The position numbers and the translations under genes were made by a program. DNA of 64,000 nt from Alistipes sp. Lineage in GTDB: Bacteria; Bacteroidota; Bacteroidia; Bacteroidales; Rikenellaceae. The DNA lies in NCBI GenBank assembly GCA_017408825.1, contig JAFQTX010000035.1:1-64000 (forward strand), written 5' to 3'. Each line of letters opens with the position of its first letter. The first letter of the stretch is position 1. The notes beneath the pieces were generated by a model that was given only the letters and a program-made list of their open reading frames with translations, searched no databases and had not been told where the DNA came from. Below, piece after piece: positions 28,586-35,735 of this stretch.

Positions 28586-29066
28586 CCCACATACAAGGAG
28601 AAAGCATCTGCAAATCACCACTTTTTCAATATTTTTCGCACATTTTCGCATCGAACGTGCTGAAAATAAAAAATAAGTGTTAAATTTGCGACCTCAAATG
28701 GGCAAAACTGCAGGCTAAACAGCGAATACAGCAACAGCCCACAAACATTAATAAGCGGAAACGCGCATCGAAAGGAGGTTGTAGCACTTTAAGGAAGAGA
28801 CGACAAAACAAGGGGCCAAAAAATAAGGGGCCGAAAACAAGGGCCGAAAACAAGGTATCGTATGGGTACTACAGGTTTAGAGGCGACATTATGTATGCGC
28901 CGCTCTTCCGATTAGCACAACATCTAAGTAGATTAACACCCACAGCCTGAGTCCAACAAGGTTGGCTAAGGCACAAATAAGAGGGGGGGGGTAGCCCTGG
29001 TCCACGATAGACCGAAATACCACATAACAACAAACAGAATATTAAAACTAAAAAAAGTATAAGATT
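28586..29066 (+). other. Long gene-free leader upstream of rpsU
   Basis: 481 bp with no credible reading frame. A -7-like box TAAATTTG is at 28681-28688. Downstream are three short purine-rich repeats around AAGGGGCC (28809-28850), a small hairpin CCAAC/GGTTGG (28953-28965) and a run of nine G at 28983-28991. It does not match RNase P RNA, tmRNA or SRP RNA signatures that I know. It could be a structured 5' leader of about 370 nt or a separate small RNA. Confidence 0.4.
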
Positions 29067-29258
29067 ATGATTATCATGCCAGTTAAGGAGGGTGAGAACA
29101 TCGAGCGCGCCCTTAAGAAGTTTAAGCGTAAGTATGAGCGTACAGGTGTATTGAAGGAGCTTCGTCGTCGTCAGTACTTCACAAAGCCTTCAATCATCAA
29201 GCGTGAGGCTATGCAGCACGCTATCTACGTTGAGCACACCTACCGTCAGGAGGAGTAA
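29067..29258 (+). CDS. rpsU: Ribosomal protein S21
   Basis: A 63-residue basic protein with the bacterial S21 pattern PVKEGENIERALKKFKRK then YERTGVLKELRRRQ. It belongs to the 30S subunit near the anti-Shine-Dalgarno region of 16S rRNA. The start at 29067 gives the usual short N-terminus. The upstream region is A-rich without a Shine-Dalgarno match, as is usual in Bacteroidetes. A strong terminator follows, so this is a single-gene unit with a long leader. Confidence 0.97.
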   Translation: MIIMPVKEGENIERALKKFKRKYERTGVLKELRRRQYFTKPSIIKREAMQHAIYVEHTYRQEE

Positions 29259-29280
29259 TACGCTCAGAGCGCTTTAGGCC

Positions 29281-29312
29281 ACGGCTATCCTTCGGGGTAG
29301 CCGTTTTTTTTG
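29281..29312 (+). terminator. Rho-independent terminator of rpsU
   Basis: 10-bp stem (29281-29290 with 29295-29304), TTCG tetraloop, then eight T. Confidence 0.93.
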
Positions 29313-29390
29313 TAACAATACGAACAACAAAACGGGGATGGCCAATTTACTTGTAGCCATCCCCGCACCATGAAGTGGTTAGTAACTCAA

Positions 29391-29732
29391 CTACATACCC
29401 TTAGGATTAGGGCCATACTGGTTATAACCTGGCTGCGAGTCGATGCAGTAAACAAGCACGAAGAACCATATCCAGCCGATAACAGGAACAAGTGCGATGA
29501 AATACCACCAGCCGCTACGGCCAGTATCGTGAAGACGGCGTACCGCAACAGCAATACCTGGAATAAGTGCCCAGAGACTAAAAATAGAGGCTATAGCATA
29601 TCCAATATATGGGATAAATGCAACGAACGAAATGATAACGTTGAAGAGCCAGAACATCCAAATCTCCTCACGACGAGCACGACCATCGAAATTAGCAAAA
29701 TTCTTGGTCAAACAATTCCACCAGTAATTCAT
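29391..29732 (-). CDS. DUF805 family membrane protein
   Basis: A 113-residue protein with the DUF805 pattern. An amphipathic N-terminus contains NFDGRARREEIW. Three hydrophobic helices follow (about 25-42, 45-62 and 80-100), with RRLHDTGRSGWW between the second and third. A short tail with Gln, Asn and Pro closes it. The family is widespread and of unknown function. It stands alone on the minus strand between rpsU and a repeat element, and no linked gene gives a hint of its role. Confidence 0.9.
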   Translation of the reverse strand: MNYWWNCLTKNFANFDGRARREEIWMFWLFNVIISFVAFIPYIGYAIASIFSLWALIPGIAVAVRRLHDTGRSGWWYFIALVPVIGWIWFFVLVYCIDSQPGYNQYGPNPKGM

Positions 29733-29907
29733 AATGTAAGTTTTTAGTAGTTAATATTTGGTTAATAGATCTGCATCTGCCAAAGAAACAACCCTCATAG
29801 AGCATAAAACTATTCCAAAATTAAACAATATTTCCTACATATGCAACAATTTGAACCAAAAAATGCGCCAAAATGCTTCGGGAGTTGTGGCGTTGGCGGT
29901 TGGTAGT

Positions 29908-30119
29908 GTCTTAGTGTCTTTTTTTAGGACCGTTAGGACCATTAAGACCATAGGACCATTACGAGGTAGGGTATCATGCTGTTGTTGCGGACGGTGGCTG
30001 TTGGTGCTTTGTCCGCAACCATCTTAATTGTCTTAAAGGTCTTAATTGTCTTGATTTTTTTAAGACCGTTAGGACTATTAAGACCATAGGACCATTACGA
30101 GGTTGGGTATCACGTTGTG
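29908..30119. repeat. Inverted-nonamer element, ~1.5 units, reverse orientation
   Basis: Reads TTAGGACCG/TTAGGACCA nonamers, then ATTACGAGGTAGGGTATCA, a GC-rich core, TCTTAATTG nonamers and a second set of TTAGGAC nonamers. This is the reverse complement of the units at 18613-19058. It lies 3' of tRNA-Pro and 5' of the DUF805 gene. Confidence 0.8.
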
Positions 30120-30159
30120 GTTTCGAACATTGATCGTCCCCTACCCTTCTACTGCTCCC

Positions 30160-30196
30160 GATAAAACAAAAGTAGCGTAACTTTCGTTACGCTACC
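30160..30196 (-). terminator. Terminator of tRNA-Pro
   Basis: Perfect 10-bp stem GTAGCGTAAC (30172-30181) with GTTACGCTAC (30186-30195), TTTC loop, followed on the minus strand by a T-rich stretch. Confidence 0.85.
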
Positions 30197-30204
30197 TGCT
30201 CAAA

Positions 30205-30282
30205 TGGTCGGGATGACAAGATTCGAACTTGCGACAACACGCCCCCCAGACGTGTACTCTAACCGGGCTGAGCTACATCCCG
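30205..30282 (-). tRNA. tRNA-Pro (anticodon GGG)
   Basis: On the minus strand the gene begins CGGGATG and ends CATCCCG-A-CCA, so CCA is encoded. D arm GCTC/GAGT; anticodon stem CACGT/GCGTG around loop CTGGGGG, giving anticodon GGG; T arm GCAAG-TTCGAAT-CTTGT. All arms pair. Confidence 0.95.
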
Positions 30283-30299
30283 ATATTGGTTTTGCAGCG

Positions 30300-30332
30300 C
30301 AAAGGTAATAATATTTTTTTGATTTGTGCAAA
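30300..30332 (-). promoter_or_regulatory. Promoter of tRNA-Pro
   Basis: On the minus strand: TTTG (30329-30332), a 21-bp spacer, TACCTTTG (30300-30307), about 17 bp before the mature tRNA 5' end. Confidence 0.8.
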
Positions 30333-30350
30333 TTAAACGTAAAAAAAATG

Positions 30351-30358
30351 TAACTTTG
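30351..30358 (+). promoter_or_regulatory. -7 box directly abutting the binding-protein start codon
   Basis: TAACTTTG ends 4 bp before the ATG at 30363. Initiation 4-7 bp downstream of this box would give a leaderless or nearly leaderless mRNA. A TTTG at 30323-30326 is 24 bp away, longer than usual. Confidence 0.55.
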
Positions 30359-30362
30359 TCGT

Positions 30363-31493
30363 ATGAACCGAACTATACACATATACCTACTAATACTAAC
30401 TCTTTGTATAAGTGTTAGTTGCAACGGCATAAATAGCCCTCAGGACAGTCGTTTTGAGCACGTTTCATACGCTCCAAAGCACGCCTCAGGCTTCGTGATA
30501 AACGAGGATCTTGAGGGTAATAAACTACTGCGTGTGACACGCCCTTGGCAGGGTGAGAATGTTGCCGAGCAGCGCCTCGCAATATTTGGTTCGGAGCAGC
30601 AGGCCGAGGGCTACGAGGGCGAATATATAGTGGGTGCCGTGGAGCGTGTGATATGTATGTCCACAAGCCACGTTGCGATGCTCGAGGAACTTGGACTTAC
30701 GCATAAGATTGTCGGGGTATCGGGCAAGCAATATATCGTAAACGAGGCTGTACGCTCGAGCAAGGATATATGCGATGTGGGCTACGACACCAACCTCGAC
30801 TTTGAGGCGATACTCCTCTCTGGCGCCGACCTTGTGATCCTCTACGGCGTATCGGCCGAGGATAGTGCTCTCACAGCGAAGCTACGTGAGATAGGTGTGC
30901 CGTACATCTACTTTGGCGACTACACCGAGCTTACGCCTCTGGGTAAGGCCGAGTGGCTTGTGGCTATGGCCGAGATCATGGGATGCAGGGAGCGTGGTAT
31001 AGAGCTATTTAGCGCTATTGCAACACGTTACAACGAGGTACGTGAACAAGCTACACCTCTTAAGCAACCTTGCCGAGTGATGCTCAACCTACCATATCAA
31101 GACGTATGGTATATGCCATCGGACGACAGCTATCTTGTATGCCTTATCGAGGATGCCGGTGGCGAGTATATATATAAAGGTAAAAATCCACACTCGGGAT
31201 CTAAGGGCATAAGCCTCGAGCAGGCGGTGGAGCTTGTAGCCAAGGCCGACTTATGGCTCAACGTGGGACAGTGCACAACGCTCGACGAGGTATCTGCTCA
31301 GGCGCCGCTATTTGCCAATATGGAGGTAGTTCGCCGTGGCGAGGTCTACAACAACAACCGCCGCAGATCGGAGGGTGGTGGCAGCGACTTTTGGGAGTCG
31401 GCCATAGTGCGCCCCGACGTGGTGCTCAACGACTTAGTGCGCATCCTACGTGGCAAGAGCGATAGCCTATACTATCACCAACGACTTAAGTGA
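30363..31493 (+). CDS. ABC importer substrate-binding lipoprotein (iron/cobalamin type)
   Basis: A 376-residue lipoprotein (lipobox SVSC, Cys ~20) with a class III periplasmic-binding fold. The first lobe contains ERVICMSTSHVAMLEELGL (~97) and GYDTNLDFEAILLSGADLVI (~140). A connecting helix precedes a second lobe ending in RPDVVLNDLV. This is the Peripla_BP_2 family, which captures ferric siderophores, haem or cobalamin. Its stop overlaps the permease start by 4 bp. The ligand cannot be assigned; no cobalamin riboswitch is possible because there is virtually no leader. Confidence 0.9.
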   Translation: MNRTIHIYLLILTLCISVSCNGINSPQDSRFEHVSYAPKHASGFVINEDLEGNKLLRVTRPWQGENVAEQRLAIFGSEQQAEGYEGEYIVGAVERVICMSTSHVAMLEELGLTHKIVGVSGKQYIVNEAVRSSKDICDVGYDTNLDFEAILLSGADLVILYGVSAEDSALTAKLREIGVPYIYFGDYTELTPLGKAEWLVAMAEIMGCRERGIELFSAIATRYNEVREQATPLKQPCRVMLNLPYQDVWYMPSDDSYLVCLIEDAGGEYIYKGKNPHSGSKGISLEQAVELVAKADLWLNVGQCTTLDEVSAQAPLFANMEVVRRGEVYNNNRRRSEGGGSDFWESAIVRPDVVLNDLVRILRGKSDSLYYHQRLK

Positions 31494-32521
31494 TGATGAC
31501 ACAACGACGACTACATACAACACTCTTCACAGTGCTTACTCTATGTCTCGTAGCGGCGGCCTTTGGCGACCTGCTGCTGGGCACTACGCACATACCGATA
31601 GACGAGGTGTGGGCCTCTCTCGTGGGCAAGTCGTCGAACGCCAACTATACAAAGATTATCAACGAGTTACGTCTACCAAAGATCATCGTGGCACTCATCG
31701 CCGGTGTGGCACTTGCCGTGAGTGGCTTGCAGATGCAGACAATGTTCCGTAACCCGTTGGCTGGCCCCTACGTGTTGGGTATCAACTCAGGAGCAAGCCT
31801 CGGCGTGGCGCTATTCACCCTCGCACAGCCCATCATTGGCATAGCATCGGGGGGTGTGCTTGCCCGCTTTGGCATCACGGGCATGGCGTGGATAGGCTCT
31901 GCGGCGATACTACTCGTGGTGATGATGCTCTCACGTAAGATAAAGAGTGTGAGCGTGATACTCATCATCGGCATGATGCTCAGCTCGGCCATCTCTGCCA
32001 TTGTTGGTGTACTTCAATATATGGGTAGCGAGGAGTCGCTCAAGAGCTTCGTGGTATGGACTATGGGCTCGCTATCTACCGTAACACGTGACGATTTGGT
32101 GGTATTTGCCACAGCTGTTTTTGTGGGCGTCGCACTATCGGTGATGGCTATCAAGCCGCTCAATATGCTACTACTCGGCGAGAGTAATGCTCGCACTATG
32201 GGCCTTAACATACGTCGCTCACGCATCATTATCTTCCTCTCGACAACACTTCTGGCAGGTACTGTCACGGCCTACTGCGGGCCTATCGGCTTTATCGGCC
32301 TTGCGATGCCCCACCTCGCACGCTTCACATTCCGCACGGCAGACCACCGAGTGTTGCTTCCAGCGACGATGCTATGGGGAGGATTCTCCATGGTGCTCTG
32401 CTCGCTTATCGCCGACATTGTGGCACGTGGCAGCGTGGTGCTTCCAGTGAATACCATAACGGCACTTCTTGGCGTGCCAATCATCATATTTGTCGTCATA
32501 CGCAACCGTAACCGCCAATGA
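31490..32521 (+). CDS. FecCD-family ABC transporter permease
   Basis: A 343-residue protein with about ten transmembrane helices and the FecCD/BtuC pattern: LRLPKIIVALIAGVALAVSG (~60-79), the MFRNPLAGPYVLGINSGA loop and GPIGFIGLAMPHLAR near 260, which contacts the ATPase. It forms the homodimeric channel of an iron-chelate or cobalamin importer. It overlaps both neighbours by 4 bp (ATGA junctions), so the three genes are translationally coupled. Confidence 0.95.
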   Translation: MMMTQRRLHTTLFTVLTLCLVAAAFGDLLLGTTHIPIDEVWASLVGKSSNANYTKIINELRLPKIIVALIAGVALAVSGLQMQTMFRNPLAGPYVLGINSGASLGVALFTLAQPIIGIASGGVLARFGITGMAWIGSAAILLVVMMLSRKIKSVSVILIIGMMLSSAISAIVGVLQYMGSEESLKSFVVWTMGSLSTVTRDDLVVFATAVFVGVALSVMAIKPLNMLLLGESNARTMGLNIRRSRIIIFLSTTLLAGTVTAYCGPIGFIGLAMPHLARFTFRTADHRVLLPATMLWGGFSMVLCSLIADIVARGSVVLPVNTITALLGVPIIIFVVIRNRNRQ

Positions 32522-33273
32522 TAGAGCTACGTAACATAACCTTGCAGTTTGGCCGTCGAGTCCTCGTTGAGGGTATCTCGACACGCTTCCGCCGTGGCGA
32601 GATTACGGCGCTATTGGGTCGTAACGGCACGGGTAAGAGCACACTACTACGCACCATTGCTAACCTACTACCTGCCGCCTCGGGCGAGGTGCTTATCGAC
32701 GGCAGGGATGTGCGTAGCATTAGTGCTCAGCAGCTGGCACGTAGGCTGGCATTTGTGAATACCGAGCGTGTGGATGCCGACCTACTTAGCGTTCACGACC
32801 TTGTGGCCATAGGGCGCTCGCCATATACCGACTGGATGGGGCGTCTAACATCTGAGGATGAGGCGATTATACAACACGCTATGAGCACTGCCAATGTCGA
32901 GATGCTTGCCCATCGCTCGGTAGACACGCTGTCGGACGGCGAGTGTCAGAGGGTGATGATTGCTCGTGCTCTGGCGCAGTCTACCGACGTGATACTCCTC
33001 GACGAGCCTACGTCGTTTCTCGATCTACCCAACCGCTATGAGCTATGCCGACTACTTGGCGAGTTGGCACATCGTGAGAATAAGTGCATTATATTCTCCA
33101 CGCACGAGCTCGACATAGCGCTGTCGCTTGCCGATAGTGTTGCTCTGGTTGATACGCCACACCTGCGCCATCTGCCTACTGCTGAGATGATTGCCTCGGG
33201 AAATATCGAGCGATTGTTCGATAACGACTATATAAAGTTTGATTCCACGATTGGCGCTATACGCCTAAAATAG
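32518..33273 (+). CDS. ABC transporter ATP-binding protein (iron/cobalamin type)
   Basis: A 251-residue ATPase with Walker A GRNGTGKST (~39), Q-loop region, signature LSDGECQR (~140; the usual LSGGE has Asp in place of the first Gly), Walker B VILLDEPTSFLD (~160) and H-loop STHELD. It powers the FecCD-type permease. Three-gene operon order is binding protein, permease, ATPase. It is followed by tRNA-Glu on the same strand after about 150 bp. Confidence 0.95.
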   Translation: MIELRNITLQFGRRVLVEGISTRFRRGEITALLGRNGTGKSTLLRTIANLLPAASGEVLIDGRDVRSISAQQLARRLAFVNTERVDADLLSVHDLVAIGRSPYTDWMGRLTSEDEAIIQHAMSTANVEMLAHRSVDTLSDGECQRVMIARALAQSTDVILLDEPTSFLDLPNRYELCRLLGELAHRENKCIIFSTHELDIALSLADSVALVDTPHLRHLPTAEMIASGNIERLFDNDYIKFDSTIGAIRLK

Positions 33274-33324
33274 TGCGACGTAACATTGCGAATAACAATA
33301 TTTTGCATTTTTTTTGACAAACAT

Positions 33325-33355
33325 TTTGCCGAATAGAAAATTTTGCGTACCTTCG
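33325..33355 (+). promoter_or_regulatory. Promoter of tRNA-Glu (and possibly rpsT)
   Basis: TTTG at 33325-33328, 19-bp spacer, TACCTTCG at 33348-33355, one base off TAnnTTTG. Confidence 0.6.
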
Positions 33356-33427
33356 CACCGCTAAACTGCTCACATAGTTGGCGTGTGGCTTTGCGCACGT
33401 GTCTAATATGATGACTGTTAGTGGATT

Positions 33428-33499
33428 GGCCCGTTCGTCTATCGGTTAGGACGCAAGATTTTCATTCTTGAAAGAGGAGTTCGACTCTCCTACGGGCTG
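33428..33499 (+). tRNA. tRNA-Glu (anticodon TTC)
   Basis: Acceptor GGCCCGT pairs with ACGGGCT (G1-U72 wobble). Anticodon stem CAAGA/TCTTG surrounds loop TTTTCAT, giving anticodon TTC. T arm is GGAGT-TCGAC-type and pairs with CTCCT. CCA is not encoded. Confidence 0.93.
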
Positions 33500-33742
33500 C
33501 ACTTGGTGCGTAGCGTTTAGGCGCTGTGCATGCGGCGAAAATAGTTTAGGAGCGGGTCACAAGACCTATCCGACAGCGGCTACGGCCGTCTTAATGAAGT
33601 TGCCGTCCGGCAGGGCAGAGTTCGTGATTGCGCAAGATGCGAGTAGTTGAGTCAATGAGAGGACCTTTGTAACGCACAGCAAAAGCGAAAAGCCGGAAAA
33701 ATTTTGAAACATAAAAAGTAAAAAATAAAAAGATTTAGAACT
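33500..33742 (+). other. Spacer between tRNA-Glu and rpsT
   Basis: 243 bp without a reading frame. It is GC-rich up to about 33650 and contains a small hairpin TGCCG/CGGCA (33600-33611) and GCGCAA motifs, then becomes A-rich before rpsT. No promoter was found, so tRNA-Glu and rpsT may be cotranscribed with this part as the S20 leader. Confidence 0.35.
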
Positions 33743-33994
33743 ATGGCAAATCACAAGTCATCGCAGAAGAGAATTCGTCAGACCGCTACAAAGCGCGCAC
33801 ACAACCGTCTTTATCACAAGACCGCTCGTAACGCTGTAAAGGCATTGCGTAACACTACTGAGCGTAGCGCTGCTGAGGCATTGCTTCCAAAGGTAAGCTC
33901 AATGTTGGACAAGTTGGCTAAGACTAACATCATCCACAAGAACAAGGCTGCTAACCTTAAGAGCTCACTTGCATTGCACGTTAACGCATTGTAA
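33743..33994 (+). CDS. rpsT: Ribosomal protein S20
   Basis: An 83-residue, very basic protein with the S20 pattern: [21 protein letters not shown], then [25 protein letters not shown] and [10 protein letters not shown]. It binds 16S rRNA in the 30S body. It is followed by a clear terminator. Its upstream region back to tRNA-Glu is gene-free and may be an autoregulatory leader, as S20 regulates its own synthesis in some bacteria. Confidence 0.97.
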   Translation: MANHKSSQKRIRQTATKRAHNRLYHKTARNAVKALRNTTERSAAEALLPKVSSMLDKLAKTNIIHKNKAANLKSSLALHVNAL

Positions 33995-34015
33995 TCTTAG
34001 CGGTAAGATAGGCTT

Positions 34016-34050
34016 GAGGCTATTTCCACACGGAAGTAGCCTCTTTTCTT
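34016..34050 (+). terminator. Rho-independent terminator of rpsT
   Basis: 12-bp stem (34016-34027 with 34032-34043, one wobble), 4-nt loop, then TTTTCTTT. Confidence 0.88.
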
Positions 34051-34149
34051 TATCCCTGAAAAGCACTAATCCTCAACAAACCTCGGGACACCCAAAAGAT
34101 CTCTCGGGGTGTAAGATAGTCGTGCTAATCCCGAGATTATTGGTTATTT

Positions 34150-34260
34150 TTAAGACCATTAGGACCATTAGGACCATTAAGACAATAAGACCATTACGAG
34201 GTTGAGTATCACGCTGTTGTTTCGGCAGCTGGCGCTGTTGGCCGTTGGCGCTGCCTTGCC
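34150..34260. repeat. Inverted-nonamer element, partial copy
   Basis: TTAAGACCA/TTAGGACCA nonamers, then ATTACGAGGTTGAGTATCACG and a GC-rich core with GTTTCGGC and GCCGTTGGCGCT. The second nonamer arm is missing. Same orientation as the copy at 29908-30119. It lies between the convergent rpsT and initiator tRNA genes. Confidence 0.75.
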
Positions 34261-34265
34261 ACAAG

Positions 34266-34285
34266 CCTCCCTTATCAAAGGGAGG
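34266..34285. repeat. CCTCCCTT hairpin
   Basis: An 8-bp inverted repeat CCTCCCTT/AAGGGAGG followed by TTTGGAGGG, directly after the nonamer element. From memory it resembles a short hairpin often seen in bacterial intergenic regions. 33995-34366 otherwise holds only the rpsT and tRNA terminators. Confidence 0.4.
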
Positions 34286-34329
34286 TTTGGAGGGATTGTA
34301 TATATGAGCCGGAGGCCGACCCCCGCTAC

Positions 34330-34363
34330 AAAAAAAAGGAGAAACCGTTAAGTTTCTCCTTTT
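34330..34363 (-). terminator. Terminator of the initiator tRNA
   Basis: Stem AAAAGGAGAAAC (34334-34345) with GTTTCTCCTTTT (34352-34363), 6-nt loop; on the minus strand it is followed by a run of T. Confidence 0.88.
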
Positions 34364-34366
34364 AAG

Positions 34367-34439
34367 TAGCGGGGGGAGGACTCGAACCTCCGACCTCCGG
34401 GTTATGAGCCCGACGAGCTGCCAACTGCTCTACCCCGCG
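34367..34439 (-). tRNA. Initiator tRNA-fMet (anticodon CAT)
   Basis: On the minus strand it starts CGCGGGG and ends CCCCGC-T-A. The first pair is a C1/U72 mismatch, and the anticodon stem carries three consecutive G-C pairs (CGGG-CTCATAA-CCCG). Both are marks of an initiator tRNA. The anticodon is CAT. T arm GGAGG-TTCGAGT-CCTCC. CCA is not encoded. Confidence 0.94.
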
Positions 34440-34484
34440 ATGTATCGTTAATAGTCTTGCGACCTATTTCCCTTATTGCGAGTG

Positions 34485-34516
34485 CAAAGATAATACAAAT
34501 TTTCGTAAGGTGCAAA
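34485..34516 (-). promoter_or_regulatory. Promoter of the initiator tRNA
   Basis: On the minus strand: TTTG (34513-34516), 20-bp spacer, TATCTTTG (34485-34492), 45 bp before the tRNA 5' end. The rest of the 34440-34788 gap is AT-rich and holds the operator and promoter listed next. Confidence 0.8.
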
Positions 34517-34696
34517 TAATTATTAAAAAAATTTACTTTATTTATCTTTGTGATTTTATTAATTAGTTATATATCAGCACTTTAACACACACAACATTTA
34601 AGCCAAAAAATTGCGTCAAAGACTGGGGATGTGAACTCTCCTCGGCGTGTAAAAATGGGGGTTGGCCGTAGCTTGATAATTGACACATCACAAAAA

Positions 34697-34719
34697 AGAT
34701 ATACAATGCTTGTATATCT
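34697..34719. promoter_or_regulatory. Perfect 10-bp inverted repeat, candidate operator
   Basis: AGATATACAA-TGC-TTGTATATCT. It ends 13 bp before the -7 box of the lipoprotein operon and covers the -33 position, as expected for a repressor or activator site. A transcript hairpin is excluded if initiation is at the TATATTTG box downstream. Confidence 0.6.
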
Positions 34720-34732
34720 GCCGAGAAACACA

Positions 34733-34740
34733 TATATTTG
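34733..34740 (+). promoter_or_regulatory. -7 box of the surface lipoprotein operon
   Basis: TATATTTG, with CTTG 20 bp upstream (34709-34712) as a weak -33 inside the inverted repeat. Leader about 45 nt to the start codon at 34789. Confidence 0.65.
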
Positions 34741-34788
34741 CATATTAATGTTATGCATAATAAAACTTTACGACGACACACATCTAAT

Positions 34789-35703
34789 ATGAGACACACA
34801 CAATACTTAGTCTGCACACTGCTTATCCTCGCATCGGCGCTCATCATCGGCTGTCAGAAGGAGGATGACTCGACGCCTACGACCTGCTACATCAGTTTTG
34901 ACGCAGAGGAGTACATCTTTGGGGTTATGGACTCCGAGGAGTGGTTCGAGATCCCCATCAATATCACGGCCAGCGCAGGTTACGACCGCAATATCGGCGT
35001 TGAGATCGTTGCCTCGGAGAGTAGCGCCATCCAAGGCAGAGACTTCACATTGGAGTCTACAACACTACCTATTCCCGAGGGCAAAACCTCTACCTATGTG
35101 CGCCTTCAGGGTAATCCCGAGGCTATTGCAACGGGCGAGAGGCGCACACTTAAGCTACGCCTTGTGCTCGACGATAGGAGTATCAACGAGGAGAGCATCA
35201 CCGAGTGTAGTATCACTCTTCAGCACTGCTGTCCTTTTGACATCAATGACTTCGAGGGCTATGCCGTGCTCACCTCAACATGGTGTATGCAGTATATGAA
35301 CTGCGACTCACTTCTTGTGCACACCTACGTCGAGGCCGACGAGAATATTGTTGTTATTGAAGATATGTTCTACGAGGGTCACGACATACGTGTGAAGCTC
35401 GATAGCAGCGATCGTCTTAACCCAATAGCAACGCTCTGCGGTGTGCAGACCTTAGCCACTACGGGCGAGGCGTTTGGCACGATCTACGGCGATGGTAAGT
35501 TGCTCATCTGCGAGGCCAGGGAGTATACTTCGACCTCTGCCGACCTCTCGGGCTACGTATCGTTTTACAGCACGTGCGAGGAGTTTATGATGCTCTACGC
35601 AGTGATGTATGTCGAAGGCGTAGGCGAGGTGGGAATGTTTGGCAACATCGTAGAGTGGATCTCGGATGACGAGGCGGAGCGAATTATGCGCGAGGGATTA
35701 TAA
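34789..35703 (+). CDS. DUF4843-like surface lipoprotein
   Basis: 304 residues from the ATG at 34789, chosen because MRHTQYLVCTLLILASALIIGC is a full lipoprotein signal; 17 upstream codons are open but carry no signal. An early beta-sandwich (about 35-135) has IQGRDFTL and a following acidic strand. This resembles the Calx-beta/DUF4843 type domain found in many Bacteroidetes surface lipoproteins. The C-terminal half (about 140-300) is beta-rich with several Cys and is not recognised. It is the first gene of an eight-gene plus-strand run. The short spacing after it (32 bp) suggests cotranscription. Role unknown. Confidence 0.75.
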   Translation: MRHTQYLVCTLLILASALIIGCQKEDDSTPTTCYISFDAEEYIFGVMDSEEWFEIPINITASAGYDRNIGVEIVASESSAIQGRDFTLESTTLPIPEGKTSTYVRLQGNPEAIATGERRTLKLRLVLDDRSINEESITECSITLQHCCPFDINDFEGYAVLTSTWCMQYMNCDSLLVHTYVEADENIVVIEDMFYEGHDIRVKLDSSDRLNPIATLCGVQTLATTGEAFGTIYGDGKLLICEAREYTSTSADLSGYVSFYSTCEEFMMLYAVMYVEGVGEVGMFGNIVEWISDDEAERIMREGL

Positions 35704-35735
35704 CAGACACTTTTGATAAATAAATTGATATAGAT

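Larger units (their letters stand above)
29733..30204. other. Gene-free gap between DUF805 gene and tRNA-Pro
   Basis: 29733-29905 is AT-rich and probably holds the DUF805 promoter, though no TAnnTTTG box was found. The rest is filled by an inverted-nonamer element (29908-30119) and the tRNA-Pro terminator (30160-30196). Confidence 0.5.

Noticed and set aside
28681..29060. RNase P RNA, tmRNA or 6S RNA upstream of rpsU
   Set aside because: None of the conserved core sequences I know for these RNAs could be found on either strand.
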